Positions 52,990-63,870 are shown, numbered from the stretch's first letter. The stretch is DNA of 64,000 nt from Cliona cf. orientalis (GCA_963930775.1 OZ005699.1:3679501-3743500), one strand, 5' to 3'. Translations and numbers: made by a program. The notes: a model not told the origin generated them from the sequence alone.

Positions 52990-55489
52990 TTACTTCTTAT
53001 TCTTTGCCAACTTTGCACGTGCTCTTTTACATGCTTGACTTATGCCCTTCTGGCATTTGGCCCACTTCTCTTCGAAAACAAGGGGATTGCTCAGATAGTT
53101 CGGGTACAGCATACGTATTTCTTCCTTCAGTTCTTTCATCTCTACACATGGAAGTCCAGGTTTGTCTCCATACCCTTGAGCAGTGTATCGGGCTATTACT
53201 TACTCCCCAAAATATGCCTCTCGAGCAAGGATACTTGCCATGGTGGTAATCTTGGATTCCACACCAAGAAGATCTACATTTGCCTGGACAACCGAACTCA
53301 CCGAGGAGAGAGCACTTTTGTTAATAGTGCTTGATGGTAGCTTGTTTGTAGAGCTCAGTGGTGCACGGCGCTTTTGCCGTGGAGCAGCAGGGGGCAACTC
53401 GGGGGCTGTGTGTACAACAGCTGATGGGCCTGCTCCAGGTGATGGGGATAGAGTAGGTGGAGGGTGCCTAGGTGGAGGAGGAGTTGCTTGTAGAGTAGGG
53501 GCAATATGGCGGGGCAGTTGGGGTGTGAAAGCCATGGTAGCTAACTGCCTCCCTACAAGTGATGGGTGTGGAGGACACCTAGGTGGAGGAGTTTCTTGTA
53601 GAGTAGGGGGGAGATGGCGGGGTGGTCGAGGAGTGTAGGCCAAGGCAGCTGAAGGACTCCGTCCAGGTGATGGATGGTGCCCAGGTGGTTGTGATGCAGG
53701 CAGTCCCTTTGGGGGAAGTGGTGGATTTTGGGAGTAGGCTTTGGGTGAGGGTGGGAGTCCCTTGGGAGGCAGAGGAGGTGGACCTCCTTCAGGAATTGCA
53801 GGTTGACTATAAGAGAATCCAGCATAGTAGTTCAGCATTGTCTCCAACCTAGCCACAGTTAACTCAAGCTCCTTTGTGCGCTTTTTGTTCTCAGCATCTA
53901 AGTAACATAATGCATGTATTAAACAATAATATTAGATACACATGTGTATAATGCCATACATCCCATCCTTGAATTAATGCCTAAATGAAATTTTGCATGC
54001 TAATACTCTTACCAAGCATCTCCATTCGAACGAGTGCCCCCTCAAGTTTCTCCAGCCTTTGTGAGTGGTCATCCACCGTAAGATTAAGCATCAGTGAGAG
54101 GTCTGCAGTGTGTAGGTAGAATCAAAAAAATAAAACAAATGTTTGTACCTACATGTGTACATGTACATGTATTTCATTTCGTGTTTGACTCACCTTGCTC
54201 TTGTTCAGCATCGTCGTTTTCGTAAATGGATCGTGTCTCCTCATCTGATGAATACCGATCATACATGTAGGGATCATAAGGATCATCCAGCATTGGTTCA
54301 CTGGGAGCATCTATGGTGGTGTTGGTATTCTGTTGAAAGGCTGTGCACTGACAACTGAGAGGGGTGATGGTCTTCTCTTGACTTAGAGCGGCTGGAGGGA
54401 TGATAGTCTCTTCTCGACTTGGAGCAGCTGTAGGGGTGATAGTCTTCTCCTCTCGACTTGGAGCGGCTGGAGGGATGATGATCTCCTCCTCTCGACTTGG
54501 AGCGGCTGGAGGGATGATGATCTCCTCTTGATGGTCTCCTCTCGATGGTCTCCTCTCGACTTGGAGCGGCTGGAGGGATGATAATCTCCTCTCGATTTGG
54601 AGCGGCTGGAGGGATGATAATCTCCTCTCGATTTGGAGCGGCTGGAGGGGTGATGGTCTCCTCCTTTCGACTTGGAGCGGCTGGAGGGATGATAGTCTCC
54701 TCTCGACTTGGAGCTGCTGGAGAGATGATGATATCCTCTCGATTTGGAGTGGCTGGGGGGATTCTGGTGTTCTCCTGACTTGGAGGGATGTTGGTGTTCA
54801 CAGATTGCTTAGCTGCCACAAGGATAATGCTCCCTTTCTTCTGTTCCTTCTTATTTTGCTGAGATGGTGGTTTGTTTCTGTTTTCTTTTCCTAGCCACTT
54901 TCTCCCCTTAGAAACTTTTTCCACACAAGCCTTCTTCTTTGGTGGAGCTTCTTTTTGGTCATCATCAGCTTCCAACTGTCTGATCTTCTTCATATCTGCT
55001 TCAGTTCCCATAGCCACTATCTTGCAAAGGTGTGATTCAAAGCCTTTGACTTTACAAAATGTGTCTGGTGCAAAGTCAACTGTGGCTGGTGAGATGATTT
55101 TCTTGCAAGATACAACTGACAGCTTGTTCTCTTCCTCTGGCCAACACACGACACAAGTTGTGATTGGCTTTTGCTTTTTGGGAGCCTTCTTCACACCAGG
55201 TTTTTTCTGTGGTGGAGGTTCTTTTGGATCTGGATCTGTGGCATCTCCTGTTGGTGGTTCAGAGTCTTCACTATATTCACCTGCTTCCAATTGTCTGATC
55301 TTTTTAACCATCTCTTCTACAGTTCCCATGGCCATTATCTTGGACCTTGCAATGTACACCCAGTGCAAGGTCAGCTGGGTGAGGTGAGACAATCTTCTTA
55401 GCAGGAACCATGGAAAGCTTGTTTTCCTCCTCTGGCCAACACACGACACAGGTTGTAACTGGCTTATTCAGCAAAGTATGGTAGGTCAT
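52990..55489 (-). pseudogene. BEN-domain-like multi-exon gene with Pro-rich and 12-residue tandem-repeat regions
   Basis: Start MTYHTLLNKPVTTCVVCWPE at 55489. The unit TTCVVCWPEEENKLS...CKV...AMGT...KKIRQLEA occurs twice (about 55470-55275 and 55165-54965), resembling the N-terminal module of BEN-type proteins. A tandem run of PPAAPSREETII units follows (54780-54360). Further exons at about 54340-54195, 54102-54012 (RLEKLEGALVRMEML) and 53895 onward (ENKKRTKELELTVARLETML, coiled coil) lead into a PPPLPPKG-type region. The end (REAYFGE...GDKPGLP...FEEKWAKCQKGISQACKRAR, stop at 52990) looks like a BEN domain. Frameshifts occur near 55348 and in the repeat near 54540, and a TAA interrupts at 53200-53202, although GTAAGT there could be a splice donor. 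BEN proteins bind DNA or chromatin. Location inside the TIRs makes it element cargo. Confidence 0.5.
54360..54780 (-). repeat. 36-bp coding minisatellite (PPAAPSREETII units)
   Basis: About a dozen units of roughly 36 bp, with the minus-strand core CCTCCAGCCGCTCCAA followed by a CGAGA(G)GA segment. The units translate to I-I-P-P-A-A-P-S/N-R-E-E. A contraction or indel near 54535-54545 shifts the frame, so later units read SSRSKSRGGDHHP. Confidence 0.8.
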
Positions 55490-55877
55490 CTCGACAAGAT
55501 CGAAGCTGATAAGATAATAATGAGCTTGATAGTACACTGAAGCCAGGCAGTGTACTGCCAACCAGTTGCAGCTGTTTATATAGCAACGCTTTGACCTGGC
55601 TTGTACTTTTGACAGCAGTTGAGTCATGATGGTTGTACTGAAGCCGCACGCACGCGTGTACCGCGCCGCGCCCATGCATACTATTAAATTTGTAACGCGT
55701 AATCGATCATAGTGCAGTGGCACCGTTCCGTTTCTGTTCAATTCTCGTTTCATTGAACGCCGTTCACCGTTTCCAAGTACACAGAAACCGTTTCTGTTTC
55801 CGTTTAAACGGAACGGAACGGAACGGAAGTGTCACCATTTTTATGGCTCCTACTATAGAATAAAAGATTCTGTAAAC

Positions 55878-56285
55878 GTGACCCGCGTCAAGAAAAGGGA
55901 CCATGCACTGGGGATAAAATTTTATTTTTCAATAGTGGCCATTATTTTTCACTTTTCTATTTTTTTGGTCCACTGAAAAATGTACATTTCTGGCTTCATA
56001 TTGATATGCTATGTTCATAGAGTTGCAACATATGAACTATAGTTATGGGTGTTATTATTTACATGGATGCATACAAATTAATGCAAAATTTAATTGAAAA
56101 TGTATATTTTCCGAAAAATGAATGTACATACCCGAGTACATAAAAAATGATCATAACTCCACTTGTGATTTTTTTTTCATAAAACTTGCACCATTTGATT
56201 CAGCACACACAGAGCTATCATTCTATGCCAAAAATTCAATTGTTATGAAGTACCCCGAGTGGTCCCTTTTCTCATAGCAGGTCAC
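55878..56285. mobile_element. MITE with GTGACC ends
   Basis: GTGACCCGCGTCAAGAAAAG left, complement of GTGACCTGCTATGAGAAAAG right; both then read GGACCA. AT-rich interior. It shares the GTGACC terminal hexamer with 20334-21014. Confidence 0.65.
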
Positions 56286-56401
56286 AAATGGTCTTTCGAC
56301 ACATTACAATAAGTATGGTAGTCTCAATACCAGACTGCACAGTTATAGTTTCTTACTTGTTACTGCTCATTCCACAATGCCATGATGATTGAGGCCTTGT
56401 A

Positions 56402-56940
56402 CCGTATCCTCCCGAAATAACCCCCCGCTTTTTCAGCAGTAGACATGACCTAGACTGGGGAGGGGGCTTATTTTCGAACATGCACTTCCCCTCGAATATA
56501 AGCCCCCCCCCCTTAGCCACCATTGTTGGTCACGTACCGCGGGAAATATCCAGAGTTTGCTTTTTTTTCTCCAACTTGAAGAGCGGCAGTGAGATGACCT
56601 GTCAAGTAGACGGCAACACAAGGATCGGCGGTGGGAAAAGGACTTGTTGTTCCATGTGTGTACGTCCTTAGAGGAAAGTAAAAGCATCTTGACCGGCTCA
56701 TAAGTGTCTTCGCCAAGCTAGAAGTGCCATCATAACAGAATGACTTCAAAACAGGCTTTTCTAAAAGCCACCACCATCTTTGTACTTGTAGTCAATTGAA
56801 GGGCGGGGTTACGTACGTACGTACGTGCTCGCGCGCATGTATATGTGCAGTCTACCGTTGGTGGGAGGGGGGCTTAAAATTGAGGCAAACATACCTGTGG
56901 AAGAACTTGAAGGAGGGGGCTTATTTTCGGGAGGATACAG
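56402..56940. mobile_element. 539-bp MITE, CCGTATCCTCCCGAAA family copy 1
   Basis: CCGTATCCTCCCGAAATAAC / complement of CTGTATCCTCCCGAAAATAA, TA on both sides (56400-56401 and 56941-56942). It includes the (ACGT)n-like ACGTACGTACGTACGTGC at 56812. Interior ORFs are repeats. Confidence 0.75.
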
Positions 56941-56942
56941 TA

Positions 56943-57344
56943 CTTATAACAGATTCAAGCCTTTAGGAGGCTGCAAAACGTTGTATACATAAGGTTTTTA
57001 ACAGGTATAGGCAAAGCCACATTGTGGTCAGTCAGATAGACAGATAGATCATGAATATTTTATAAATCTTAAAATTTAAGTTGCTCTTTGACATTGCTTG
57101 GAAGTCAGAGCTTAATTATAACCACTAGACCATCTGGACAGTAGCATAGTTATGGCTTTAGTGGTTTTACAAGGACGTTTTCACTTATAAATCAACAATG
57201 AAAGTGAAATTGAAATTCTGAAACATGTAAAGTTTTGTTTTTTATGCTCTATCTGCTGCTCTTTGAATTATGTCCGTCGCATGTTCTGGGGCTGAGCTGA
57301 ATTACATTACACTACTGCTTTTTTTCCTACTTAGGATGTAACAT
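56943..57344. other. unassigned spacer
   Basis: No structure seen apart from a short CAGATAGACAGATAGAT run near 57032. Confidence 0.25.
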
Positions 57345-57840
57345 TTCCAGGGCTAACTCAAGACTTTCTGGACTACTCACCTTAGTCCTCATAAAAATCC
57401 ACTCCATTTTCTTCTGCGCAGTGCAGTGTTGCGCTACTTTTGTGTTATCATGACAATTACGTAATGGTGGGTTTGATCAGCACATTCTACGATTGGGTGT
57501 GTCTGGTACGCCATTTTGATTCGTGCTCATAATGACATTGTGTTGCCATGGTGAGTCATGTGATAGGAGCATCCATCGTGCATGTGCACGTGAGCGGTAT
57601 GGCACTGGCTGAATGCTATTCCATGAAAAACTTCTATTTAGGGAATCCGGTAAGTTTATTAGCTTCTCTGGGCCTGGGAACCAAGCTAGTCACTTAGCTG
57701 ACTATAGATCTAGAGCTGAAGGGCCACGCCTATGCATATGGGTGCAGCTATGGTATGGTTAACGATAAACTATTGAGGGGTGTGGCTAAAACTTTGTATG
57801 CTCGCGCAACTTTGGCTTGTCATCCTGGATATATTATAAT
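57345..57840 (+). repeat. interspersed repeat family R-A, copy 4 (5'-truncated)
   Basis: Starts within the family at CCAGGGCTAACTCAAGACT and lacks the TCATAGAGTCGG 5' block. It retains GTGTGTCTGGTACGCCATTTTG, CCATGGTGAGTCATGTGA and the 3' half through GAGGGGTGTGGCTA. Loss of only the 5' part is the pattern expected for retroposition. Confidence 0.55.
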
Positions 57841-57979
57841 TACTTGAATCAAGGGCTTATACTGCTGCACCTATGGTGGTGTGCGTTTCAAATCATAAAT
57901 ATTATTCCCGGACTGCAAACCATTGAAAATGAACGAAAATCACGACAGATGGCATTAATGAATTATGCTATTAAAAGTT

Positions 57980-58471
57980 ACATCCCCAGTATAAGTATTA
58001 TTTACTTTTTTGCGGTTATTAGGTAATTATGTTATAATTATGATGTAACCTATGTCGTCATAGCGCTAAAATTCAGAGCCTTTACAGAACACTTCTGAGA
58101 CATGAAAATCCACAGAATCATATATTAACTTACATACATATCCAGCGAATATATTAAAAGCTGAGTGCTACTTTCTCCAACAAGTAATACTGGCTGAACT
58201 TCACGCATTCTCTTGGCTGACGTAATCCTGTGCATAAATAAAGCTAGCCTTGCGCTATTTATAGCACACGTCATGCCATGACCGATCTGAAGTTCGGAAG
58301 CTGTACTGTGCTGTCGAGTTCATGTCCTTTGATTGAAGCATCGAAACTCGAAGTTGAGAGTTGGTCTTAGACTCCATCTCTGCGATTGAGGTCCCGGCAT
58401 CGATGTGTATATTGACGACTTTTTACCACATGCACCATTAGAACTATATATTATGTAGCTACTGGGGATGT
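57980..58471. mobile_element. MITE family T, copy 2
   Basis: ACATCCCCAGT ... ACTGGGGATGT, the same interior as 44176-44654 with few indels. It differs by an insertion of TATATTATG near the right end. Confidence 0.75.
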
Positions 58472-58489
58472 GGTCAACATTTTAATTGA

Positions 58490-59027
58490 ATATAAAAACA
58501 GAAACAAATATAAAAACAATGAAATTGAAGGATGAAGTAGGGATGGGAGCAGTGGCATATCCTGGGGGATGCTCAGGCACCCCCCCTTAGGCTCAGAGGC
58601 ATACAATTACTTAGAGATGTCACTAGCATTTTAAAGCTTCAAAATCACTTGGTAATTCATCAGTAGCTGCTTACCTGAACGTTTTCATGGTTTCTGAGCA
58701 GTGCATGCATGGGTGATTCTGAATGCGGGTGAAATGGTAGGTGTGGTCGCCATAATTTTCGTGCACACTTCACGCACAGATCATTAAGCACCCCCATCCT
58801 GGATACGCAACTGAGGAGGGCCAAAGAGTACACAAACAAGATTTGTACAGATAATCATGTCCATTATACATCCCTACGTTTGCTTTTTGAGTAGGTACAG
58901 ACAGTCAACAGGTGCGTGATAATCAAGAAAAGTAAGCGTAGGGATGCGCGATTATCCCTACAAATCTTGTTTGTGTACTTTTTGGCCCTCCCATCCCGAA
59001 CTCATCCTTCAGTTTATTGCTTGTAAT
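58490..59027. mobile_element. fold-back MITE family F, copy 4, split by a hAT-like MITE
   Basis: Left arm AAATTGAAGGATGAAGTAGG to 58549, resuming at 58814 with GGGCCAAAGAGTACACAAAC. The right arm GTTTGTGTACTTTTTGGCCC and CATCCTTCAGTTTATTG ends near 59027. The interruption is the element at 58550-58813. Confidence 0.65.
58550..58813. mobile_element. hAT-like MITE nested in fold-back F
   Basis: CAGTGGCATATCCTGGGGG left, complement of CAGTTGCGTATCCAGGATG right. Sub-terminal GCACCCCCC motifs match the hAT-like MITE at 10117-10453. It interrupts an otherwise continuous fold-back arm. Confidence 0.65.
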
Positions 59028-59103
59028 AATCACAAGCATGACAATGTCCTTTGCCATTGGTATACACTACCTTGTGGCTAGCTACAAGATAGTAGTTACT
59101 GTA

Positions 59104-59627
59104 CTGTATCCTTCAGAAAATAAGCCCCCCCCCCTTCAGCAGTAGACATGGCTCACACTTGAGAGGGGGCATATTTTCAAGTACGCACAACTCGCCTCAA
59201 ACAATATAAGCCCTTTCAACAGATGCATGGCTAAGCTGCTTTGCTTACCATCTCTTCTCAGCCTATATAACGCTCATTTAGCCATCATACAGAGTCTACT
59301 CTCATTTTGAGCTCCAACACAGCAGCAAGAAGAGGCACTACACTCATATAATTGAGTCAGTGATATTATACTAGCCAGACCGACAGCTAGCTAGGCTACC
59401 ACCGCCATCCAAGGAAAATTTTTCCATGCCTTTTCTGTGATATTCAGTACTAAGAGAAAGAAACATATAATTCAGACTACAAACAACAGTGTTTCTGGCG
59501 TTAACTTTTGCTGACAATGCAATTTTCACACAGTAGGGACAAGGGCTGATAACCCCTGTGCAAAAACTTGGGGTAAAAGAGGGGAGGGGGCTTATTTTGA
59601 AGGGAGCTTATTTTTGTAACATTACGG
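59104..59627. mobile_element. 524-bp MITE, CCGTATCCTCCCGAAA family copy 2 (diverged)
   Basis: CTGTATCCTTCAGAAAATAAG left; right CTTATTTTTGTAACATTACGG. The interior CTTCAGCAGTAGACATGGC is related to TTTCAGCAGTAGACATGAC in copy 1. TA flanks at 59102-59103 and 59628-59629. Confidence 0.65.
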
Positions 59628-59629
59628 TA

Positions 59630-60336
59630 ATACTTTATTTAAGTATACATGTGTGTGTGATGTCATAATCATGGGATACTGTGACTAAACTACTAACAGC
59701 ATGCTATGTAAAATCCGAGTGCCAGTTAGTGCAATGCGCATGCGCAAATGAAAGCAGCACCGAACTATGCTATCATGGTGTAGACCACACCCCTCACTGC
59801 GGGCCAAGAGCTGCTCAAACTCACCGCGTAATGGTGACGTTCTCACTCCACCACCAGACCATGACAAAGAGCAGACATCGCCTCTCGCTTTGCTCGAGGC
59901 TCGGTGGCCTGCCGAGCAGGCCTGTCGAAGCACGCTGCGCTTGCGCTGCTCGCTCGAGCTCAAGAATGCATCTCTATGGCCCCTAGGCCTTGGCAACCTC
60001 GTTTATGCACACAGCACAACAATTCCGACCAATCGTGAATCTTGTGAACTTGTAGGAGAGCGCATCTTTTATGCCCTCCAGGTTAGGACATGGACTATAT
60101 AAGAAAATTGTCGCTCTGAAAAATATTTTTTGTTGTATATAGTATAACTAGTTCCCCAAGCCCAGCTAGCTACCTTTACAGAAAAAATGATATTCGCCCA
60201 GTGCGGTAAAGGTTGCAATATCCTCTATGCAAGCTTTAACACAGGACAAGTATAATAAATTTTTGCCAGGTGGCAAAATTAACGAAAATTTCTACATAAT
60301 TATTATTATTATGATGATCTATGGTAATTTCTGTAG
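59630..60336. other. unassigned region upstream of the CARD exon
   Basis: A GC-rich patch (59780-60000) with GCGCTTGCGCTGCTCGCTCG-type palindromes gives overlapping ORFs on both strands with no domain. If the CARD exon belongs to a + strand gene, its promoter or a 5' exon should lie here. Confidence 0.3.
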
Positions 60337-60703
60337 ATTTGAACGCATGCAGTCAAAGTACTCACCTGAAGATGAGCTCTTCATTAATCATCGTCATGAT
60401 TTGATTAAGACTTTGACGAAAAACCCATGGGAAATTGCCAATACTCTTTTGATGGAGGGACTCATTTCATTGACTGTTATGCATAAGATCAAAATTCAAG
60501 TATATACACACAGCTATAAGGCAAGTCTTCTGGTGAAAGGTTTACAAGAAAAACTTAGAGGATGTGATCCACAAATGTTCCATCAACTGTTAGACATTCT
60601 TTCAACATACGGATTAAGTGAAGCTCTTGTCAGCAATTTACGAAAGTGTCACCATGCCAGAGGTAAGGTTGTTAGAGAATATATGCCGGGAATACTGCAC
60701 TGA
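60227..60703 (+). CDS. CARD-like death-fold ORF or exon
   Basis: A CARD-type six-helix pattern is clear at about 60360-60645: ELFINHRHDLIKTLTKNPW, EIANTLLMEGLISLTVMHKI, the SYKASLLVKGLQEKL stretch, MFHQLLDILSTYGLSEAL and VSNLRK. CARDs mediate assembly of apoptosis and NLR or MAVS-type complexes. Splice signals suggest the real exon is 60337-60662: acceptor TTTCTGTAG before it, donor AG|GTAAGG after it. The 36 residues upstream (with IIIIIMM) would then be intron. Read unspliced, the ORF is 158 residues ending MPGILH. I found no partner exon on either side. Confidence 0.5.
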   Translation: MQALTQDKYNKFLPGGKINENFYIIIIIMMIYGNFCRFERMQSKYSPEDELFINHRHDLIKTLTKNPWEIANTLLMEGLISLTVMHKIKIQVYTHSYKASLLVKGLQEKLRGCDPQMFHQLLDILSTYGLSEALVSNLRKCHHARGKVVREYMPGILH

Positions 60704-60977
60704 GTTTAGTAATCACTGGGGAAATATCCATCTCCCAAACTCTTGGATTGATGGTGGATTGGTATAGGAAATTCGATGTATCTTGATATGTCCTAGACTG
60801 CATGGCACTTCAAATTTCTGCTAATGTGCCCACCGCAGGATAGGGCTAGGTGACGGATAGCGGACAGATAGTGGGCACACAACGTGTCATACAGCTGTAC
60901 TCTAGCAGATAGATGTTGGAGCACATGAAATATCCTACGATCATCCAATATAGGAAATGTTACAACCACGTGAACTA

Positions 60978-61557
60978 CCGTATAGCTCCAAATTTTTGTG
61001 GTCCAAAAATTTCGTGAAACTGCTGAAAATCCCATGAAAGAAATTTTCGTGATAAAAATTTCGTGATCGCTACATTTTTTCGTGATTACCGCCGCGCGGC
61101 GATGCCCGTGCGGACAATTCACGTTGTCACTCCGCCCACAACTGCACGTGGCTCGCATTTTGCTATAGTGTGAAGATCTAGAGAAAGATGATATGATTCA
61201 AGTCCCAGTCACGGGCCTCTTTTTCTGCCTTTAGTGCCTTCCGCAGTCGTCTCTTTGGCTACCTCCTCAACGTGATTGTTAGCGGATTCGATACAAGAAG
61301 AAAGAAGTTGTTTGGACGTCCTTGCAGATTTGGCAGGCAACTTTTGCTCGTTTTTTGAAAGTAAGCGTACAGAGTCTGAGACAGCTTTAACATACTTATA
61401 GGTTCCACACATTCACTAGCACTCGGGCATACGCACGATCGCTTGGGTAGCCATGCCCACAATAGTACTAAATTTTCGTGAGGACAATTTTCATGATCAG
61501 AAGTCAAATCACGAAATTCACGAAAATATTGTGCCACGATAATTTGGAGCTATACGG
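60978..61557. mobile_element. 580-bp MITE with CCGTATAGCTCC ends
   Basis: CCGTATAGCTCCAAATTTTT / AATTTGGAGCTATACGG, TA flanks at 60976-60977 and 61558-61559. Many inverted TTTCGTGA/TCACGAAA motifs make it strongly self-complementary. Minus-strand ORFs here are repeat-derived. Confidence 0.8.
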
Positions 61558-61899
61558 TATCCCATGCATGCCACATCACCCCACCATTACACAGAAATCA
61601 TTATAAATCAGTGCAATATTCCACAACAAATTTACAGCGATCAAGGAATCTAGTATAGCCAACTTGTGTCTCAAAAGTTTTCTCAACAAATTGGTATTCT
61701 TTGAGTTCATCCTCAATCTGACACCATCATATCAACTCCATATACATTGACCGCTTTTAAGATACTGTCAGCGCTAGTGCAGGCATCGCTGCCATCTTTT
61801 CACTTCTGTCGTTTTTTCTCTCCTTTTTTCTGGACTAATCCTTCCCACTGATCCTACAAATGGTAATGATAATCACACTTTACCGAAATAGACATCTCT
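61558..61899. other. unassigned spacer
   Basis: No coding or repeat signal recognised. Confidence 0.2.
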
Positions 61900-62257
61900 A
61901 CAAAGCCAGATTGATGGAAGTACAAAGCCCAACATATCAGACTGACGGACGTACCCCCACAAAGCCCAGACTGACGAATGTACCACCACAAAGTCCAACA
62001 TATTGGGCTGACGGAAGTATACCCACAAAGCCCAAGATATCAAACTGACAGGAATGCTGCCAATTTTAGCTTATTTTGGTACCATTGCTAGTTGTCAGCT
62101 CAGAATTCAAATAAATTTTAACCATGAAATTGGCAGCAATCCCAACAAAGCCCAACATATCAGACTGACGGACATACCACCACAAAGCCCAACATATTAG
62201 ACTGACAGAAGTACACCCACAAAGCCCAACATATCAGACTGACGGACATAGAGCCCA
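61900..62257 (+). repeat. 37-bp minisatellite in two blocks
   Basis: Units with core ACAAAGCCCAACATATCAGA then CTGACGGA. Block 1 (about 61900-62050) is degenerate. Block 2 (about 62148-62257) has three units at exactly 37 bp spacing. The blocks are split by about 90 bp of unrelated sequence. The ORF at 61860-62048 is the repeat in translation. Confidence 0.75.
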
Positions 62258-62788
62258 AACAATATTGACCTCGGAAAGGTTATTTTCTTATTAATGCTCA
62301 CCTTGCAGCGTATTGATATGGGATTTAGCTATAGGCCTAATCTTTATGCCAAAATTTAATAAGCTTACCTCCTGTTGACATTTATATGACGCAGAGAATC
62401 CTCCTAGAAAGCTGTCCTTTCTCTTAAAGCAAGTGCATGTCACAAGTTCTTAGCTTCTCACTGACAGAGCCTGAGACACATGGAAACACTCCAACTTTTG
62501 GCGCCAAATCTTGGGGTGCAGAGTTCACTGATCAGCTGTGGGTTTAACCCCCTGGTTTAATTCAGCCCCCTGATGGCTTTGCAGTACTAGCGCTGGAGCT
62601 ACCAATCATGACAACAAAACTTTACTCCCAGCGGCGAGTATCCACTTTAGAACAGTGTGCCATGCTGATTATGAATGCAGATCTCTGTCGGAAAGACTAT
62701 CAGCTATAAGATAGTGCCTACTATGCAAGTTGATCTATCCTGATAGAAGTGTTGGGTTTATGACAGCACAACTATCCACAACATGATA

Positions 62789-63317
62789 CCGTAAAGTCTG
62801 GTTAATAAGCGCACATGCTTATTAAGCGCATATTTTTTAATAAGCGCGTGCTTCCTTCCTATTATTAACTATTGTCTAATAAGCGCATGCGCCCAATAAA
62901 GACGATTAGTAATAGTCATCGTTCGATCAAGGGTGTTCCATGCTCTACATGGCTAGAACTAATTTACCAACCTATTTTCGGATAGCCAGCTGCATGAGAT
63001 CGGCTATACTCGACACTTCGATGTTCCACTGAGACGGGTTCGGACTCTTGACCGAAGCGAGCGCCAAAGAAATCGGCTATTTTTCCACGATTTTCTTCCA
63101 GCGATGGCTTCCGATCATACTCCCATGAACTATTACAGAGTTTAGTCCAAGAAATGCTGTGTTCATAATTTGCTAGATTTATCATTGAGCCTCGAACATG
63201 CTGGCAGTGGGCGGGGCCAAAACTTCACTCTCTATTAAGCGCACATCGTCTAATGGGCACATATTTCCTTACCATCGAGAGTGATAAGCGCATGCGCTTA
63301 TTAACCAGACTTTACAG
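62789..63317. mobile_element. 529-bp MITE with CCGTAAAGTCTGG ends
   Basis: CCGTAAAGTCTGGTTAATAAG / CTTATTAACCAGACTTTACAG, TA on both sides (62787-62788 and 63318-63319). Multiple AATAAGCGCAT units lie near both ends. Confidence 0.8.
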
Positions 63318-63559
63318 TATATACTTACGGTAATTATAATATCCTGTATCTGGGATAGGCAAAATGATAGTTGGTGTGGCCAGAGTGGACAGGTGAGGGA
63401 TAGTAACAGGTAATCTATCCTCCATCTATCGTGCACATAGGCCCGTTGCAATTACGTCATAGTTTATTGGCTTTGCATAGCAATGGTTGCTATCAAGAGC
63501 GTGCGCGCCAACGTGCGTTAATTAGATATTCATATCTAGTGGTTGAGAGTTACGTAGCT

Positions 63560-63870
63560 ATGGCAAGGAGAGTGGCAGGAAGCGGTTTTCTCCCTGGATA
63601 TACAAGCAGCATAGCTGATGCGAGGGACAAGCAGCAGTATGCAGAGAAGATCGTCATCATAGGATGCGATCCATACGAAATATCCAAGGCGGAATGGGAC
63701 GACAATTGTGGCCATCCATTACTTATGTTCACATCTGCATGCGTTTAATCATTAATCCCAGTCCTTACACTAAGGATGACATGCTAAACTACAAAAGCTT
63801 GGACAGCTTCAAGAATTTCCAGGATGGATGGGTACGGGAGGTATTAGTTAAATCACTAAATCAAATGTAG
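63560..63870 (+). pseudogene. N-terminal fragment of an uncharacterised invertebrate protein family, frameshifted
   Basis: ATG at 63560 gives MARRVAGSGFLPGYTSSIAD and ...DPYEISKAEWDDN. In the next frame come LWPSITYVHICMRLIINPSP and YKSLDSFKNFQDGWVREVLV, ending at TAG 63868-63870. I associate the combination D-P-Y...W-x-D-D...P-x-I-x-Y-x-D-I...Y-K-S-L-x-x-Y-x-x-F-x-x-G-W-V-R with the start of invertebrate proteins carrying SWIM or YqaJ-type nuclease regions. This family assignment is from memory and weak. A one-base frameshift near 63705 separates the halves. Whether this is an old gene fragment or exon 1 with an error cannot be told. Repeat R-A begins 45 bp downstream. Confidence 0.4.

Larger units (their letters stand above)
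51060..55853. mobile_element. 4.8-kb TIR element with a Tc1-type transposase and a BEN-like gene
   Basis: Outer inverted repeats AGTAGGAGGCATAAAAACGG (51064) and, inverted, AGTAGGAGCCATAAAAATGG (to about 55852), each continuing into GGTGAC and a (TTCCG)n block that extends the homology about 150 bp inward. TA lies next to each end (51058-51059 and 55854-55855), allowing a 2-3 bp ragged left end. Inside are a DD34E transposase on + (51674-52785) and a multi-exon gene on - (55489-52990), tail to tail 204 bp apart. A second gene of this type is unusual for Tc1/mariner elements. Both genes carry frameshifts. Confidence 0.65.

Noticed and set aside
53183..53638. Gly-rich + strand ORF at 53183-53638
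   Set aside because: Antisense of the Pro-rich region of the minus-strand BEN-like gene.
59685..60102. Overlapping ORFs on both strands around 59.7-60.1 kb
   Set aside because: GC-palindrome-driven open frames without family features.
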